The position numbers were made by a program, and so were the translations under genes. A stretch of 22,534 bases of DNA from an uncultured Ruminococcus sp. (GTDB lineage Bacteria; Bacillota; Clostridia; Oscillospirales; Ruminococcaceae), in assembly GCA_910577575.1 (NCBI GenBank), contig CAJTOG010000029.1:1-22534 (forward strand), read 5' to 3'. The notes under the pieces were generated by a model. The model made no database searches. It was not told the DNA's origin and saw only the letters and a list, made by a program, of their open reading frames with translations. Positions 13,704 to 22,434 of this stretch are shown here, piece after piece (positions within the stretch are counted from its first letter, which is position 1; each line of letters opens with the position of its first letter).

Positions 13704-14702
13704 TCATGTCAAAACTCTCATTATCTCAGCACATAAAGACGCCGCCGAAAGCGATATACTGACATTAGATTCAACAGCTCTTACAGCTCCTTCAATTTTT
13801 TCATGAATTATTAAAATTTGACGCATTGTAAGAATTTCTGAAAGCATAACAGCTAAATCACGTGAACAGCATCTGCTTACTGAATATTTGTCCGATGAAA
13901 ATACTGCCGAATCACCAATTATATTATCCAACATTGAAAGAACAACTTTAAATTCATTTTTTTCACTGCCTGCTGAAGTAAGCAGAAAATTAAGTTTGTA
14001 TTCATCACAATTCAATATACTTTCTGCGATATTTTTTGTCAGTTCAACTTTCTGACGAAAATCCTTGTTTTCTATATATTCAATACATCTGCCGATATTT
14101 CCCTGAAAACACTCTGTTGCAGCAGATATATCAGAAGATTTATAACCGATTTCAGTTAATGCCGTTTCTGCTTCCGGTATAGTACAAATATTGACCGCAA
14201 GGCATATACAGCGAGAAATAATAGTCGGAAGAAATTCATATTTTGATTCAGCAGTAAAAATAAAATAAGCATAATCAGGTGGTTCTTCAATAAGTTTAAG
14301 AAGCATATTCTGTGACTGAATACTCATATTGGAACAGTCTCTGAAAATATATATCTTTTTTCCTGTATTATTATTGGGTTTGATAAAAGAATCTCTGATA
14401 ACTGCATGAATAGTTTTAACAGAATAGCCTTTCAGTTTCCCTTCTGTCTGAACATAAGTAACATCCGGATGTGTCATATCGGCTGTATTTCTGCAAGATT
14501 TACATACACCGCATGATTTGCCTTCTATATTATTCTCGCAAAGAAGTTGAGATGTATAATAATTTGCAGCCATTTTTTTACCGCAGCCATTTTCGCCGTA
14601 AAAAATTACCGAATGTGCAGCACATTTATTTTTTATCATATTATTTAAAATACCGACAGTATATTTATTCCCATAAAATTTTTTCATATAATCAAATCTC
14701 AT
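13704..14702 (-). CDS. holB: DNA polymerase III delta' subunit (clamp loader)
   Basis: A 332-residue AAA+ clamp-loader subunit. The Walker A-like loop is GENGCGKK (36-43). The zinc-binding cysteines of delta' and tau/gamma follow: C55, C64, C67 and C70 (CGVCKSC). Other family marks are KIYIFRDCSNMSIQSQNMLLKLIEEPP (an intact-looking sensor/Walker B region with IEEPP) and the clamp-loader SRC motif in TIISRC. The C-terminal part is divergent helical sequence. The ATG at 14702 overlaps the stop of the decarboxylase gene (ATGA), showing translational coupling. A second ATG is at 14687. It ends 168 bases before ricT, which has its own promoter, so the usual Bacillus holB-yaaT continuity is split. 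Confidence 0.93.
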   Translation of the reverse strand: MRFDYMKKFYGNKYTVGILNNMIKNKCAAHSVIFYGENGCGKKMAANYYTSQLLCENNIEGKSCGVCKSCRNTADMTHPDVTYVQTEGKLKGYSVKTIHAVIRDSFIKPNNNTGKKIYIFRDCSNMSIQSQNMLLKLIEEPPDYAYFIFTAESKYEFLPTIISRCICLAVNICTIPEAETALTEIGYKSSDISAATECFQGNIGRCIEYIENKDFRQKVELTKNIAESILNCDEYKLNFLLTSAGSEKNEFKVVLSMLDNIIGDSAVFSSDKYSVSRCCSRDLAVMLSEILTMRQILIIHEKIEGAVRAVESNVSISLSAASLCAEIMRVLT

Positions 14703-16027
14703 TTCTTAAAACTTTCATCAATCAATAACACTTTCCTTATGCCATAACTCTGAAATATATTTATACAATCGCTGTTTATTATCTCTCCGCTTACTGCTAC
14801 AGGTATTGCCGGAGGACATGGAACTTTTATTGACGCACATATCCTGCCCTCTGACATTTCAACAGGTATTTCAGTACTCTGTGCAAAAGCTGCTTCGCTT
14901 ATACTCAATGCCTTTTCAGGAAGTTTTTTCAAAAATGGCTTACAAGGAATATATTTTTTTCTGACAACCTTCAGGGAATTTTCAAAGGCATCAGAAAGCC
15001 GCCTATAATCATCTGATTTATTCATAGGCGACATAAGAAGTATCACTATATTATCGTCAGCATATTCACATTCTACACCGTTTTCACGGAGAAATGATGC
15101 AAAATCATTTCCATTTATAAAGCTTTCCGAAGTATTGACAGTAATATGAAATGGTTCACCGTTTGTAAAAACAAGTTTACGGCTGAACCTTTCTCTGAAA
15201 TCATTTATATATTTTAAATTTTCTGCAATGTCATTTCTTATGTTTTCATTAATATAATTTCCGCATAAGTCAAGTGAAGCAAGTATCAGATAAGATGGAC
15301 TTGTTGATGCAAATATGCTCATACAGTGACGCAGAATTTTAGAATATCTTTTCTGTGATGTATGAAGAATTGCAGCACCGGTAAGGGCAGGAAGCATTTT
15401 ATGTGCTGAATCACAGCATATATCAGCACCAAGAGCAATGGGATGCAGACTTCTTTCAAAAAAATTAAGATGTGCTCCATGTGCATTGTCAACAAGTAGA
15501 GGAGTATTATATTTTCTGCATATCTCCGAAAGACCTGAAATATCTGCCATTCTTCCGGTATAATCCGGTGAAGTAACATAAAAACATGAATTATTGTTTT
15601 CCCTTAGAATTTTTTCAACTTCAGAATGATTTATTTCACCTGAAAGAATACCTGTTTTATAATCAGGAAGAATCCACTTGACATCAAGTGAAAGAAGTGC
15701 AACAGCATTGATAAAAGACCTGTGAACATTCCGGACTGCAATAATTTTTCTTTTTTCAAGCTTCATAGCAAACAACATTGCCTGAATACACAAAGATGAA
15801 CCAGATGCTGAATAAAAAGAAGCGGCAGTGTTATAAAGAGCAGACATATTTTTCTCACTTTCAAGAATAATTCCGTCTGCTTCAAAAAGGCTGTCTGCTC
15901 CTTTGATTTCGGTAATGTCAAGACCATATGGCAATTTGTCTCCTCTGCCTTTATGCCCCGGCATATGACAACGCAGAACATCAGATTCAGCATAGTTTTT
16001 CAAAAAATCATAAATACAGTTCTTCAT
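14699..16027 (-). CDS. PLP-dependent Orn/Lys/Arg decarboxylase family protein (YaaO-like)
   Basis: A 442-residue fold-type I enzyme. The hallmarks are RCHMPGHKGR (19-28), SGSS (75-78) binding the PLP phosphate, LLVDNAHGAH (177-186) with the aspartate under the pyridine ring, and SAHK with the Schiff-base lysine K210 (DSAHKMLPALTG). A C-terminal domain carries the conserved CPPAIPVAVSGEII. The length is that of the short YaaO/SpeA-type Gram-positive group rather than the 700-residue inducible enzymes. The substrate is probably arginine or lysine, giving agmatine or cadaverine, and cannot be settled by eye. It starts 3 bases after the stop of the small sigma-4-like gene and overlaps holB by 4 bases. 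The yaaO-holB neighbourhood matches Bacillus, but tmk, yaaQ and yaaR are absent between. Confidence 0.9.
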   Translation of the reverse strand: MKNCIYDFLKNYAESDVLRCHMPGHKGRGDKLPYGLDITEIKGADSLFEADGIILESEKNMSALYNTAASFYSASGSSLCIQAMLFAMKLEKRKIIAVRNVHRSFINAVALLSLDVKWILPDYKTGILSGEINHSEVEKILRENNNSCFYVTSPDYTGRMADISGLSEICRKYNTPLLVDNAHGAHLNFFERSLHPIALGADICCDSAHKMLPALTGAAILHTSQKRYSKILRHCMSIFASTSPSYLILASLDLCGNYINENIRNDIAENLKYINDFRERFSRKLVFTNGEPFHITVNTSESFINGNDFASFLRENGVECEYADDNIVILLMSPMNKSDDYRRLSDAFENSLKVVRKKYIPCKPFLKKLPEKALSISEAAFAQSTEIPVEMSEGRICASIKVPCPPAIPVAVSGEIINSDCINIFQSYGIRKVLLIDESFKK

Positions 16028-16030
16028 TTT

Positions 16031-16339
16031 TCAGCCTCTGAGCATAAGATAATATTTAAGAATACTGTATATTTTAACCCTTGCCCTTGAAAGCGTTCTA
16101 AGAACTGCCTGAGGAGTTACTGAAAGCTTTGAAGCTATTTCTGTACTGTTCATATTCTTAAAATAATAAAGCATAACAACCTGTTTCTGTTTATCAGTCA
16201 GTTCATTTTCAATAACAGCATATAGGATTTTTTTCAGCGGTTTCATATCCGATTCATTCTGTTTTTCGCCAAGAATTTTCATTATATTTTTATCTGCTTT
16301 TCCTGTAAAGCTGTCATCATAAGTAAAACGGTTAGACAT
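16031..16339 (-). CDS. small sigma-70 region 4 (HTH) protein
   Basis: A 102-residue protein whose C-terminal half (about 46-95) is a sigma-factor region 4: ELTDKQKQVVMLYYFKNMNSTEIASKLSVTPQAVLRTLSRARVKI contains the helix-turn-helix (written here in two motifs: LTDKQKQVVMLYYF and STEIASKLSVTPQAVLRTLSRAR). There is no region 2 that would bind core polymerase and the -10, so it is not a complete sigma factor. It might be a DNA-binding regulator or anti-sigma-like adaptor, as other small sigma-4 proteins. It is the first gene of an operon with the decarboxylase and holB; only 3 bases separate it from the next start. A GAGG ribosome site precedes the ATG. Its target is unknown; control of its own operon is inference. 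Confidence 0.82.
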   Translation of the reverse strand: MSNRFTYDDSFTGKADKNIMKILGEKQNESDMKPLKKILYAVIENELTDKQKQVVMLYYFKNMNSTEIASKLSVTPQAVLRTLSRARVKIYSILKYYLMLRG

Positions 16340-16398
16340 AAAATTATTCCTCGATTCTAAAAAAAACGTTTTATCAGACTTATAAATAATTAATTATA

Positions 16399-16427
16399 AT
16401 TATACCACCAAGTAAAAAAAAAGTCAA
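16399..16427 (-). promoter_or_regulatory. promoter of the sigma4-like - decarboxylase - holB operon
   Basis: On the minus strand TTGACT (16422-16427), a 17-base spacer beginning with a run of T, and TATAAT (16399-16404). It is about 60 bases from the start codon and diverges from the RNase Z promoter. Confidence 0.82.
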
Positions 16428-16463
16428 TATTATGCAGTAGTGTGTAAAACAATTAAAAATCTA

Positions 16464-16492
16464 TTGACAATACAACCATTTTATGATATAAC
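16464..16492 (+). promoter_or_regulatory. promoter of the RNase Z gene
   Basis: TTGACA (16464-16469), a 17-base spacer ending TGA, and TATAAC (16487-16492). The start codon is 27 bases further on. The divergent promoter lies about 37 bases to the left, so the two could influence each other. Confidence 0.85.
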
Positions 16493-16519
16493 AATAATTA
16501 ATAAAGGCGGTGATAAAAA

Positions 16520-17422
16520 ATGATAGAAGTAAATCTTATAGGCACAGGTGGAATGCTTCCGTTACCGGAAAGGTGGCTGACAAGTCTGTGGCTTGAATAC
16601 AAAGGAAAAGCCTGTCTGATTGACTGTGGAGAAGGAACGCAGATAGCAATAAATAAGCATGGGATTAAATTAAGTCATCTGGATATACTGCTTATAACCC
16701 ATGTTCATGCAGACCACATATCCGGACTCCCAGGGCTTTTGCTTTCACTCGGAAACTGCGGAAAAACCGGAGTATTAAAAATCTATGGTATTACCGGAAT
16801 AACAGACACTATCAAAAAATTATGCTGTATATGTCCGGCATTACCTTTTGAAATTGAAATAAACGAATTATCCACATATGACAAATCAGAATTTGACTGG
16901 AATGAAATATCAGTCAGTTCAATGCCTCTTGAACATAGCATTGACTGTCTGGGATATTCATTCATTTTAAACAGAAAACCTGTATTCAACCCGCAGAAAG
17001 CCAAATCACTGAAAATAGATGTAAAATATTGGAAAGAACTGCATTCAGGAAAGACAATAACAATAAACAACAGACAGATAACATCTGAAATGGTGACGGA
17101 CAGAAAGAGAAAACCAATAAAAATCACTTATATAACAGACAGCAGATATTTCAGTAAAATGACGGATTTTGCTGAAAATTCAGATTTACTTATAAGCGAG
17201 GGCATGTACGGAGACGATGAATATATAGGAAAAATGGCTGAAAAAGGTCACATGGTATTTTCGCAGAGTGCAGAACTGGCAAAAAATTCAAAATCCAAAA
17301 TGCTATGGCTTACTCATTACAGTCCGGCACTTAAAAATCCGAATGAATATTCTGAAAGTATCAGGAAAATCTTTGAAAATACTATAATAAGTCATGACGG
17401 TGAAAAAATTGTCTTAAAATAA
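16520..17422 (+). CDS. rnz: ribonuclease Z (metallo-beta-lactamase fold)
   Basis: A 300-residue tRNA 3'-processing endonuclease of the MBL fold. Zinc ligands are visible: THVHADHISGLPG (H61, H63, D65, H66), H139 in PLEHS, D207 in TYITDSRY and H266 in LTHYSP. The RNase Z start pattern GTGGMLPLPERWLTSL and DCGEGTQ are also present. The length fits the short bacterial form. The usual motif THLHGDH appears here as THVHADH. RNase Z normally trims tRNA precursors without encoded CCA. The four tRNAs in this window do encode CCA, so its clients must lie elsewhere, or it has another RNA target. The start has AAAGGCGGTG upstream. It is monocistronic, with 85 bases to the next promoter-gene unit. Confidence 0.93.
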   Translation: MIEVNLIGTGGMLPLPERWLTSLWLEYKGKACLIDCGEGTQIAINKHGIKLSHLDILLITHVHADHISGLPGLLLSLGNCGKTGVLKIYGITGITDTIKKLCCICPALPFEIEINELSTYDKSEFDWNEISVSSMPLEHSIDCLGYSFILNRKPVFNPQKAKSLKIDVKYWKELHSGKTITINNRQITSEMVTDRKRKPIKITYITDSRYFSKMTDFAENSDLLISEGMYGDDEYIGKMAEKGHMVFSQSAELAKNSKSKMLWLTHYSPALKNPNEYSESIRKIFENTIISHDGEKIVLK

Positions 17423-17440
17423 TCCAATTCGAATTTCTTA

Positions 17441-17469
17441 TTGACAAAAATATAATAATATGCTATAAT
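17441..17469 (+). promoter_or_regulatory. consensus promoter of the GH74 gene
   Basis: Perfect TTGACA (17441-17446), a 17-base spacer ending TGC (extended -10), and perfect TATAAT (17464-17469). A very strong ribosome site AAGGAGGT (17493-17500) precedes the ATG at 17508. Such strength suggests high constitutive expression unless a regulator is missed. Confidence 0.9.
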
Positions 17470-17507
17470 ATAGCTATAAAATTATTTTTAACAAGGAGGT
17501 TTCCAAA

Positions 17508-20216
17508 ATGAATTTTTTTCAGAAAACAGCAGCAGGTGCACTTGCTTTCTGTATGAGTGTTGTTTGCATTACACCAATTAATCTGGACAAACCCATTGAG
17601 GTTTCAGCTGCTGATTTAACAGATAACATGGTCTGGGATTCTGTTAAAATAGGCGGTGCTGGATTCGTTTCAGGTATTGTTACGGGCGAAAAGGAAATGT
17701 ATCTGCGTACAGATGTCGGCGGTGCATACAAATGGAACTATGAAACAAACCAGTGGGAACAAATGTTTTCATTCATTAATGATGCAGACAAAGGCATGCT
17801 TTCTGTAAAAGGCATAGCTATTGACCCGACAGATGACAACACTGTTTATTTTCTCTGCGGATGTGCTTACTTTTCAGATGCAAGAACAGTAATATTCAAA
17901 ACTACTGACGGCGGTAAAACATTTACACAGACTGATGTTACCGAGCTTATTCAGGTTCATGGAAATGGCGATGGACGTGAATGTATTGAACCGATTGCCA
18001 TTGACCCTGACAACACTGATACTATTTATGCCGGCGGAGACGTAACTTCCGGAAAATCTGCCCTTATCAAGTCAACTGACGGTGGTAAGACATGGAATCC
18101 TGTAATGGGATATGATGACCTTGGTCTTTTCAAAACAAGCCTTAAATATCCTATGTGGACCGACCATATGGTAAGAGGTACAGAAGATAAGGAATACAAT
18201 CAGCAGAACGGTATAGGCTGTATCCTTATTGAAGATGGAAAGGTTTATGTCGGCACTTCTGTCACGGGTCAGGCAAACATCCATGTTGCTGATGTAAAAA
18301 ACGATAAATTTACAGAACTTTCCAAAGATTTGCCAAATGATAACTACCCCTGCTCCATAACCAATGACGGTCAAGGAAATATTTTCTTTACTTACATTGC
18401 TGGTCTTGCTTTTTCAGGTTCAGCCGGCGGAGCTTATAAATACAATACCGAATCCGGTAAAGTTACAAAACTTTCTGTTACTGACAATGCTGTCGGTATG
18501 ATTGAAGTTGATAAAAATGACCCTAACAAAATGGTGGCAAGAACCTGCGGTATGTGGTCTGACCAGTGGTTTGAAGAAGAATGGACCGATGGCAGTATCG
18601 CATGGGGTGACCATTTCTTCCGTTCAACTGACGGTGGTGAAACATGGCAGAACATTACTCCGGGTCAGGGCGAAACTATTTATGACGAAGGAGGTTCTCA
18701 TAAGGAATTTGTCTCTCTTCCTATTGATACCAATGGATATGACTGGATTTATGGCAAGGCTTGTCATTGGGGAAGCGGTATTCTTATCGACCCGAGAAAT
18801 CCTGACAGAATTCTTATGACTTCAGGTAACGGCGTTTATGCCTGTGATAATGTATGGGACGAAAAGGGAGTACAGTTCTATTTCCAGCCTGACGGTGTTG
18901 AAGAAGTTGTCGCTCTTGATTTTGTAAGTGTACCAGGCGGAGATAATTATTCTGCTATTGGTGATTATGACGGATTTATTCATACTGATATTACTCAGAA
19001 TCCCAAACAGTATCAGCCTAATATAGGTTCTACTTCCGCTATCGCATACTGTCCGTCAAATACCAAAGTTATGGCACGTGTCGGTGAAAATGAAGCCAAG
19101 GGTTTCTATTCTCTTGACGGCGGTGAAACATGGACTGACCTTAAAGTTCCGAACGGCGGAGGCAAAATAGCCATCACCGAACTTAAAGACGGCTCTTACA
19201 GATTCATTAAGGCAAGCAAGGACAATGCTTCTATAAGCTATACTGATGATTTTGGTGCAACATGGAAAGAAGCTACAGGTCTTGAAGGTTCAAAAACAAC
19301 TTATCCGCTTGTTGACCCAAATAATCCTGCTATCGTTTACGGTTCCGGTATAAAATACAACTCATACTGGTCATCTGACACAAGCAAAAAAGAACCGACT
19401 CTTGATGATGCACAGTACGATTTTTATATAAGCACAGATTATGGTGCAACATTCAAGAAAAATATTATCTGCAAATATGATGAATGTGACCATACGGGCG
19501 ACCTTGCTTATATTACTGATGATACAATTGCTATGGCTACAGGCTGGAATGGTTTATATATAATCACTGACAGCGGAAGTAAAGTTGAAAAAACAGATGT
19601 AAGTTACTGCAAAACTATCGGATACGGTGCACCCGAAAAAGAAGGCGGTGTAAATACGCTCTTTATGTATGGCAAACCTGCTGAAACTGATGTTGAAGGT
19701 ATCTATCGTTCAACTGACGGTGGAAAATCATGGGACTGCATAAATACCGATAAACTATACGGCGGAACTGGAAACGGCAATTTCCTTGTCGGCGATATGA
19801 ACGAATTCGGTACTGTATTCATGTCAACAGTCGGAGCTGGTATAGTATGTGGAAAACTTTCTGATAATCCTATTGAAAATCCTACCACAGAACCTGCCAC
19901 AAAGCCTTCTACATCTGAACCGGATAAAACAACAGCTTCCGGCGGAAATACTGAGGTTACTCTCTGGGGCGACGCAAACTGTGACGACAAGGTAACAATT
20001 GCCGATGCAACCGCTATAATTCAAGCTCTCGGCAATGCAGATGAATATGAACTTTCTGAACAGGGTGCAGTAAATGCCGATGTTGTTGATAACGGTGACG
20101 GTGTAACAGGTGCTGATGCAAATGCAATTCAAGCAATTGAAGCCGGTTTTATCAAACAGACAGATTTACCGATAACCAAAACTGCTCTTGATGTTTCAAT
20201 AAATAATCATTCATAA
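17508..20216 (+). CDS. GH74 xyloglucanase (endo-type) with C-terminal dockerin
   Basis: A 902-residue secreted enzyme. Residues 1-34 form a signal peptide (cut near EVSA-ADL). The GH74 domain, about 38-780, has the twin beta-propeller with many BNR/Asp-box repeats (FKTTDGGKTF, KSTDGGKTW, RSTDGGETW, YSLDGGETW, RSTDGGKSW). The conserved IGGAGFVSGIV and YLRTDVGGAYKW hold the likely catalytic D69. IGDYDGFIHTD, about residues 484-492, fits the second catalytic aspartate (D486). The spacing of about 417 residues fits known GH74 xyloglucanases. A Pro/Thr-rich linker (about 785-815) leads to a dockerin at about 820-885 with DANCDDKVTIADA and a second loop VVDNGDGVTGADA, a form known from Ruminococcus cellulosomes. 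The role is cleavage of xyloglucan in plant cell walls as part of a scaffoldin complex. It is monocistronic. Confidence 0.95.
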   Translation: MNFFQKTAAGALAFCMSVVCITPINLDKPIEVSAADLTDNMVWDSVKIGGAGFVSGIVTGEKEMYLRTDVGGAYKWNYETNQWEQMFSFINDADKGMLSVKGIAIDPTDDNTVYFLCGCAYFSDARTVIFKTTDGGKTFTQTDVTELIQVHGNGDGRECIEPIAIDPDNTDTIYAGGDVTSGKSALIKSTDGGKTWNPVMGYDDLGLFKTSLKYPMWTDHMVRGTEDKEYNQQNGIGCILIEDGKVYVGTSVTGQANIHVADVKNDKFTELSKDLPNDNYPCSITNDGQGNIFFTYIAGLAFSGSAGGAYKYNTESGKVTKLSVTDNAVGMIEVDKNDPNKMVARTCGMWSDQWFEEEWTDGSIAWGDHFFRSTDGGETWQNITPGQGETIYDEGGSHKEFVSLPIDTNGYDWIYGKACHWGSGILIDPRNPDRILMTSGNGVYACDNVWDEKGVQFYFQPDGVEEVVALDFVSVPGGDNYSAIGDYDGFIHTDITQNPKQYQPNIGSTSAIAYCPSNTKVMARVGENEAKGFYSLDGGETWTDLKVPNGGGKIAITELKDGSYRFIKASKDNASISYTDDFGATWKEATGLEGSKTTYPLVDPNNPAIVYGSGIKYNSYWSSDTSKKEPTLDDAQYDFYISTDYGATFKKNIICKYDECDHTGDLAYITDDTIAMATGWNGLYIITDSGSKVEKTDVSYCKTIGYGAPEKEGGVNTLFMYGKPAETDVEGIYRSTDGGKSWDCINTDKLYGGTGNGNFLVGDMNEFGTVFMSTVGAGIVCGKLSDNPIENPTTEPATKPSTSEPDKTTASGGNTEVTLWGDANCDDKVTIADATAIIQALGNADEYELSEQGAVNADVVDNGDGVTGADANAIQAIEAGFIKQTDLPITKTALDVSINNHS

Positions 20217-20221
20217 CAATA

Positions 20222-20253
20222 AAAAGCGAATCTGAAAAATCAGGTTCGCTTTT
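20222..20253. terminator. bidirectional terminator between GH74 and groEL
   Basis: AAAAGCGAATCTGA and TCAGGTTCGCTTTT pair around AAAA with one mismatch. T-runs flank it on both strands, so it ends both the GH74 and the groESL transcripts, which converge here. Confidence 0.88.
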
Positions 20254-20272
20254 ATTATTATATTTCAAATTA

Positions 20273-21901
20273 TTAATACATTCCGCCCATTCCGCCGGCA
20301 GGCATTGCAGCAGCAGGAGTTTCTTCCGGAATATCAGCAACAAGGCTCTCTGTTGTGAGTACCATTGCTGCAACAGAAGCTGCATTCTGAAGTGCTGAAC
20401 GTGTAACCTTAGTCGGGTCAACGATGCCGGCAGGAAGCATATCAGTATAAACTTCATTATAAGCATCAAATCCATAACCCTGCTTGCGTGAACGTCTGAT
20501 TTTGTCAACAATCACACTTCCCTCAAGACCTGCATTCTCAGCAATCTGACGTACAGGAGCTTCAAGTGCCTTAAGAATAATCTTTGCACCTGTTTTCTCA
20601 TCACCGTCAAGGCTCGGAAGCATTTTGTCAACAGCAGGAATTGCATTGATATATGCAGTACCACCGCCTGCTACAATACCTTCTTCAACAGCAGCCTTTG
20701 TAGCAGCAAGAGCATCCTCAATACGGAGCTTCTTTTCCTTCATTTCAATTTCAGTTGCAGCTCCTACCTTGATTACTGCAACACCGCCTGCAAGCTTTGC
20801 AAGTCTTTCCTGAAGCTTTTCACGGTCAAAATCAGAAGTAGTTGTTTCAATGGAAGCACGAATCTGTGCAACTCTTGACCTGATAGCGTCCTTATCTCCT
20901 GCACCGTCAACAATAATGGTATTTTCCTTCTGGATAACAACCTGTTTAGCTGTACCAAGCTGGTCAATAGTTGTTTCTGAAAGTTCAAGACCAAGTTCAC
21001 TTGTGATAACCTCACCGCCTGTAAGAACAGCGATATCCTTAAGCATTTCCTTGCGTCTGTCGCCGAATCCGGGAGCTTTGACAGCTGCTACCTTGAAAGT
21101 TCCGCGGAGATTATTGAGTATGATAGTTGTAAGAGCTTCACCTTCAACGTCCTCAGCAATGATAACAAGCTTCTTGCCCATTTTTACAATCTGCTCAAGG
21201 AGCGGAAGAATCTCCTGAATTGAAGAAATCTTCTTGTCTGTGATAAGTATGAAAGCATCATCATAAACAGCTTCCATTTTATCAGTATCAGTAACCATAT
21301 AAGGTGAAATGTAACCTCTGTCAAACTGCATACCCTCAACAACTTCACTGTATGTTTCAGCAGTCTTGCTTTCTTCGATAGTGATAACGCCATCAGCAGT
21401 TACCTTTTCCATAGCTTCAGCAATAAGCTTACCTACATTTTCATCAGCAGACGAAACAGTGCCAACTCTTGCGATATCCTCTGAACCTGTAACAGCCTTT
21501 GAGTTATCAACGATAGATTTTACAGCAACGTCAACAGCCTTTGCGATGCCCTTTTTAAGTACCATAGGATTTGCACCGGCAGCAATATTCTTCATACCTT
21601 CACGGACAATTGTCTGTGCAAGGAGAGTAGCTGTAGTCGTACCATCACCAGCAGCATCATTAGTCTTTGTGGCAACTTCCTTTACAAGCTGTGCACCCAT
21701 ATTTTCAAAAGCATCTTCAAGCTCAATATCCTTGGCAATTGTCACACCGTCATTAGTAATGAGCGGAGCACCGAATTTCTTATCAAGAACAACATTTCTG
21801 CCCTTTGGTCCCATAGTGATTCTTACAGTATCAGCAAGCTTGTCAATGCCAGCCTGTAAAGATTTTCTTGCGTCTTCACCGTATTTAATATCCTTAGCCA
21901 T
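20273..21901 (-). CDS. groEL: chaperonin GroEL (60 kDa, HSP60)
   Basis: A 542-residue ATP-dependent chaperonin subunit that forms the double-ring folding chamber. The signatures are MAKDIKYGEDARKSL, TMGPKGRNVVLDKKFGAPLITNDGVTIAKDIELED, GDGTTTATLLAQ (nucleotide binding), and the class I chaperonin motif near AALAATKAAVEEGIVAGGG. It ends in the short flexible tail AAAMPAGGMGGMY. The start is the ATG at 21901, preceded by AAGGAGA; a TTG three codons earlier is ruled out by its overlap with the ribosome site region. It follows groES by 35 bases in one CIRCE-controlled operon. The sequence is ordinary, with no missing motif noticed. Confidence 0.99.
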   Translation of the reverse strand: MAKDIKYGEDARKSLQAGIDKLADTVRITMGPKGRNVVLDKKFGAPLITNDGVTIAKDIELEDAFENMGAQLVKEVATKTNDAAGDGTTTATLLAQTIVREGMKNIAAGANPMVLKKGIAKAVDVAVKSIVDNSKAVTGSEDIARVGTVSSADENVGKLIAEAMEKVTADGVITIEESKTAETYSEVVEGMQFDRGYISPYMVTDTDKMEAVYDDAFILITDKKISSIQEILPLLEQIVKMGKKLVIIAEDVEGEALTTIILNNLRGTFKVAAVKAPGFGDRRKEMLKDIAVLTGGEVITSELGLELSETTIDQLGTAKQVVIQKENTIIVDGAGDKDAIRSRVAQIRASIETTTSDFDREKLQERLAKLAGGVAVIKVGAATEIEMKEKKLRIEDALAATKAAVEEGIVAGGGTAYINAIPAVDKMLPSLDGDEKTGAKIILKALEAPVRQIAENAGLEGSVIVDKIRRSRKQGYGFDAYNEVYTDMLPAGIVDPTKVTRSALQNAASVAAMVLTTESLVADIPEETPAAAMPAGGMGGMY

Positions 21902-21936
21902 GATAATCAATCTCCTTATCTGAATTTTTCTTTTAA

Positions 21937-22209
21937 TCAGTCAACAACTGCGAGAATATCTTCCATCTTTACAATGATATATTCCTCACCGTCAAGCTTA
22001 ACATTAGTACCTGAATATTTTGAAATGAGAATCTTGTCACCCTTTTTGACTTCCATTTTTACATCTGAAGTTCCCGGGCCTACTTCGATAACCTCTGCAA
22101 ATTCAGGCTTTTCTTTTGCTGAACCTGAAAGAATTATACCGCTTTTGGTGGTTTCCTCTGCTTCTGCCATTTTTACAACAACTCTGTCCTGTAAAGGCTT
22201 GATAGTCAT
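21937..22209 (-). CDS. groES: co-chaperonin GroES (10 kDa)
   Basis: A 90-residue lid protein of the GroEL chamber. The N-terminal MTIKPLQDRVVVKMAEAEETT, the mobile loop KSGIILSGSAKEKPEFAEV and GDKILISKYSGTNVKLDGEEYIIV match the family over its whole length. The ATG at 22209 follows AGGAGG (22219-22224). It is the first gene of groES-groEL, with CIRCE about 35 bases upstream. Confidence 0.98.
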   Translation of the reverse strand: MTIKPLQDRVVVKMAEAEETTKSGIILSGSAKEKPEFAEVIEVGPGTSDVKMEVKKGDKILISKYSGTNVKLDGEEYIIVKMEDILAVVD

Positions 22210-22243
22210 AATATATACCTCCTAAAAAATAAAATCTCTCTTT

Positions 22244-22270
22244 TTAGCACTCTGTCTGTTTGAGTGCTAA
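22244..22270 (-). promoter_or_regulatory. CIRCE operator of groESL
   Basis: A perfect TTAGCACTC-N9-GAGTGCTAA, the HrcA repressor site, located between the promoter and the groES ribosome site. It predicts heat-shock derepression of groESL together with hsp20 in this window. hrcA itself is not present here. Confidence 0.97.
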
Positions 22271-22274
22271 TTAT

Positions 22275-22302
22275 ATTTTACCACTTTTTTCTATAAAATC
22301 AA
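22275..22302 (-). promoter_or_regulatory. promoter of groESL
   Basis: On the minus strand TTGATT (22297-22302), a 16-base spacer and TAAAAT (22275-22280), 4 bases upstream of CIRCE, so HrcA would block the start site. An overlapping TATAAT (about 22270-22275) is an alternative -10 with a poorer -35. Confidence 0.65.
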
Positions 22303-22434
22303 GTCTTATTTGCAAAATTTAAAAATTTTCAGATGATTACACAGATTTGTATTTTACAAAAGCGAATTATTATGTAATTTAACTGATAAATTATAATATC
22401 TTACGAAAAATTTCTAAAAAATACAGCAAGAATT

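Noticed and set aside
21366..21923. Plus-strand 185-codon frame
   Set aside because: Antisense shadow of groEL with biased Ser/Thr/Ala composition typical of the complementary strand.
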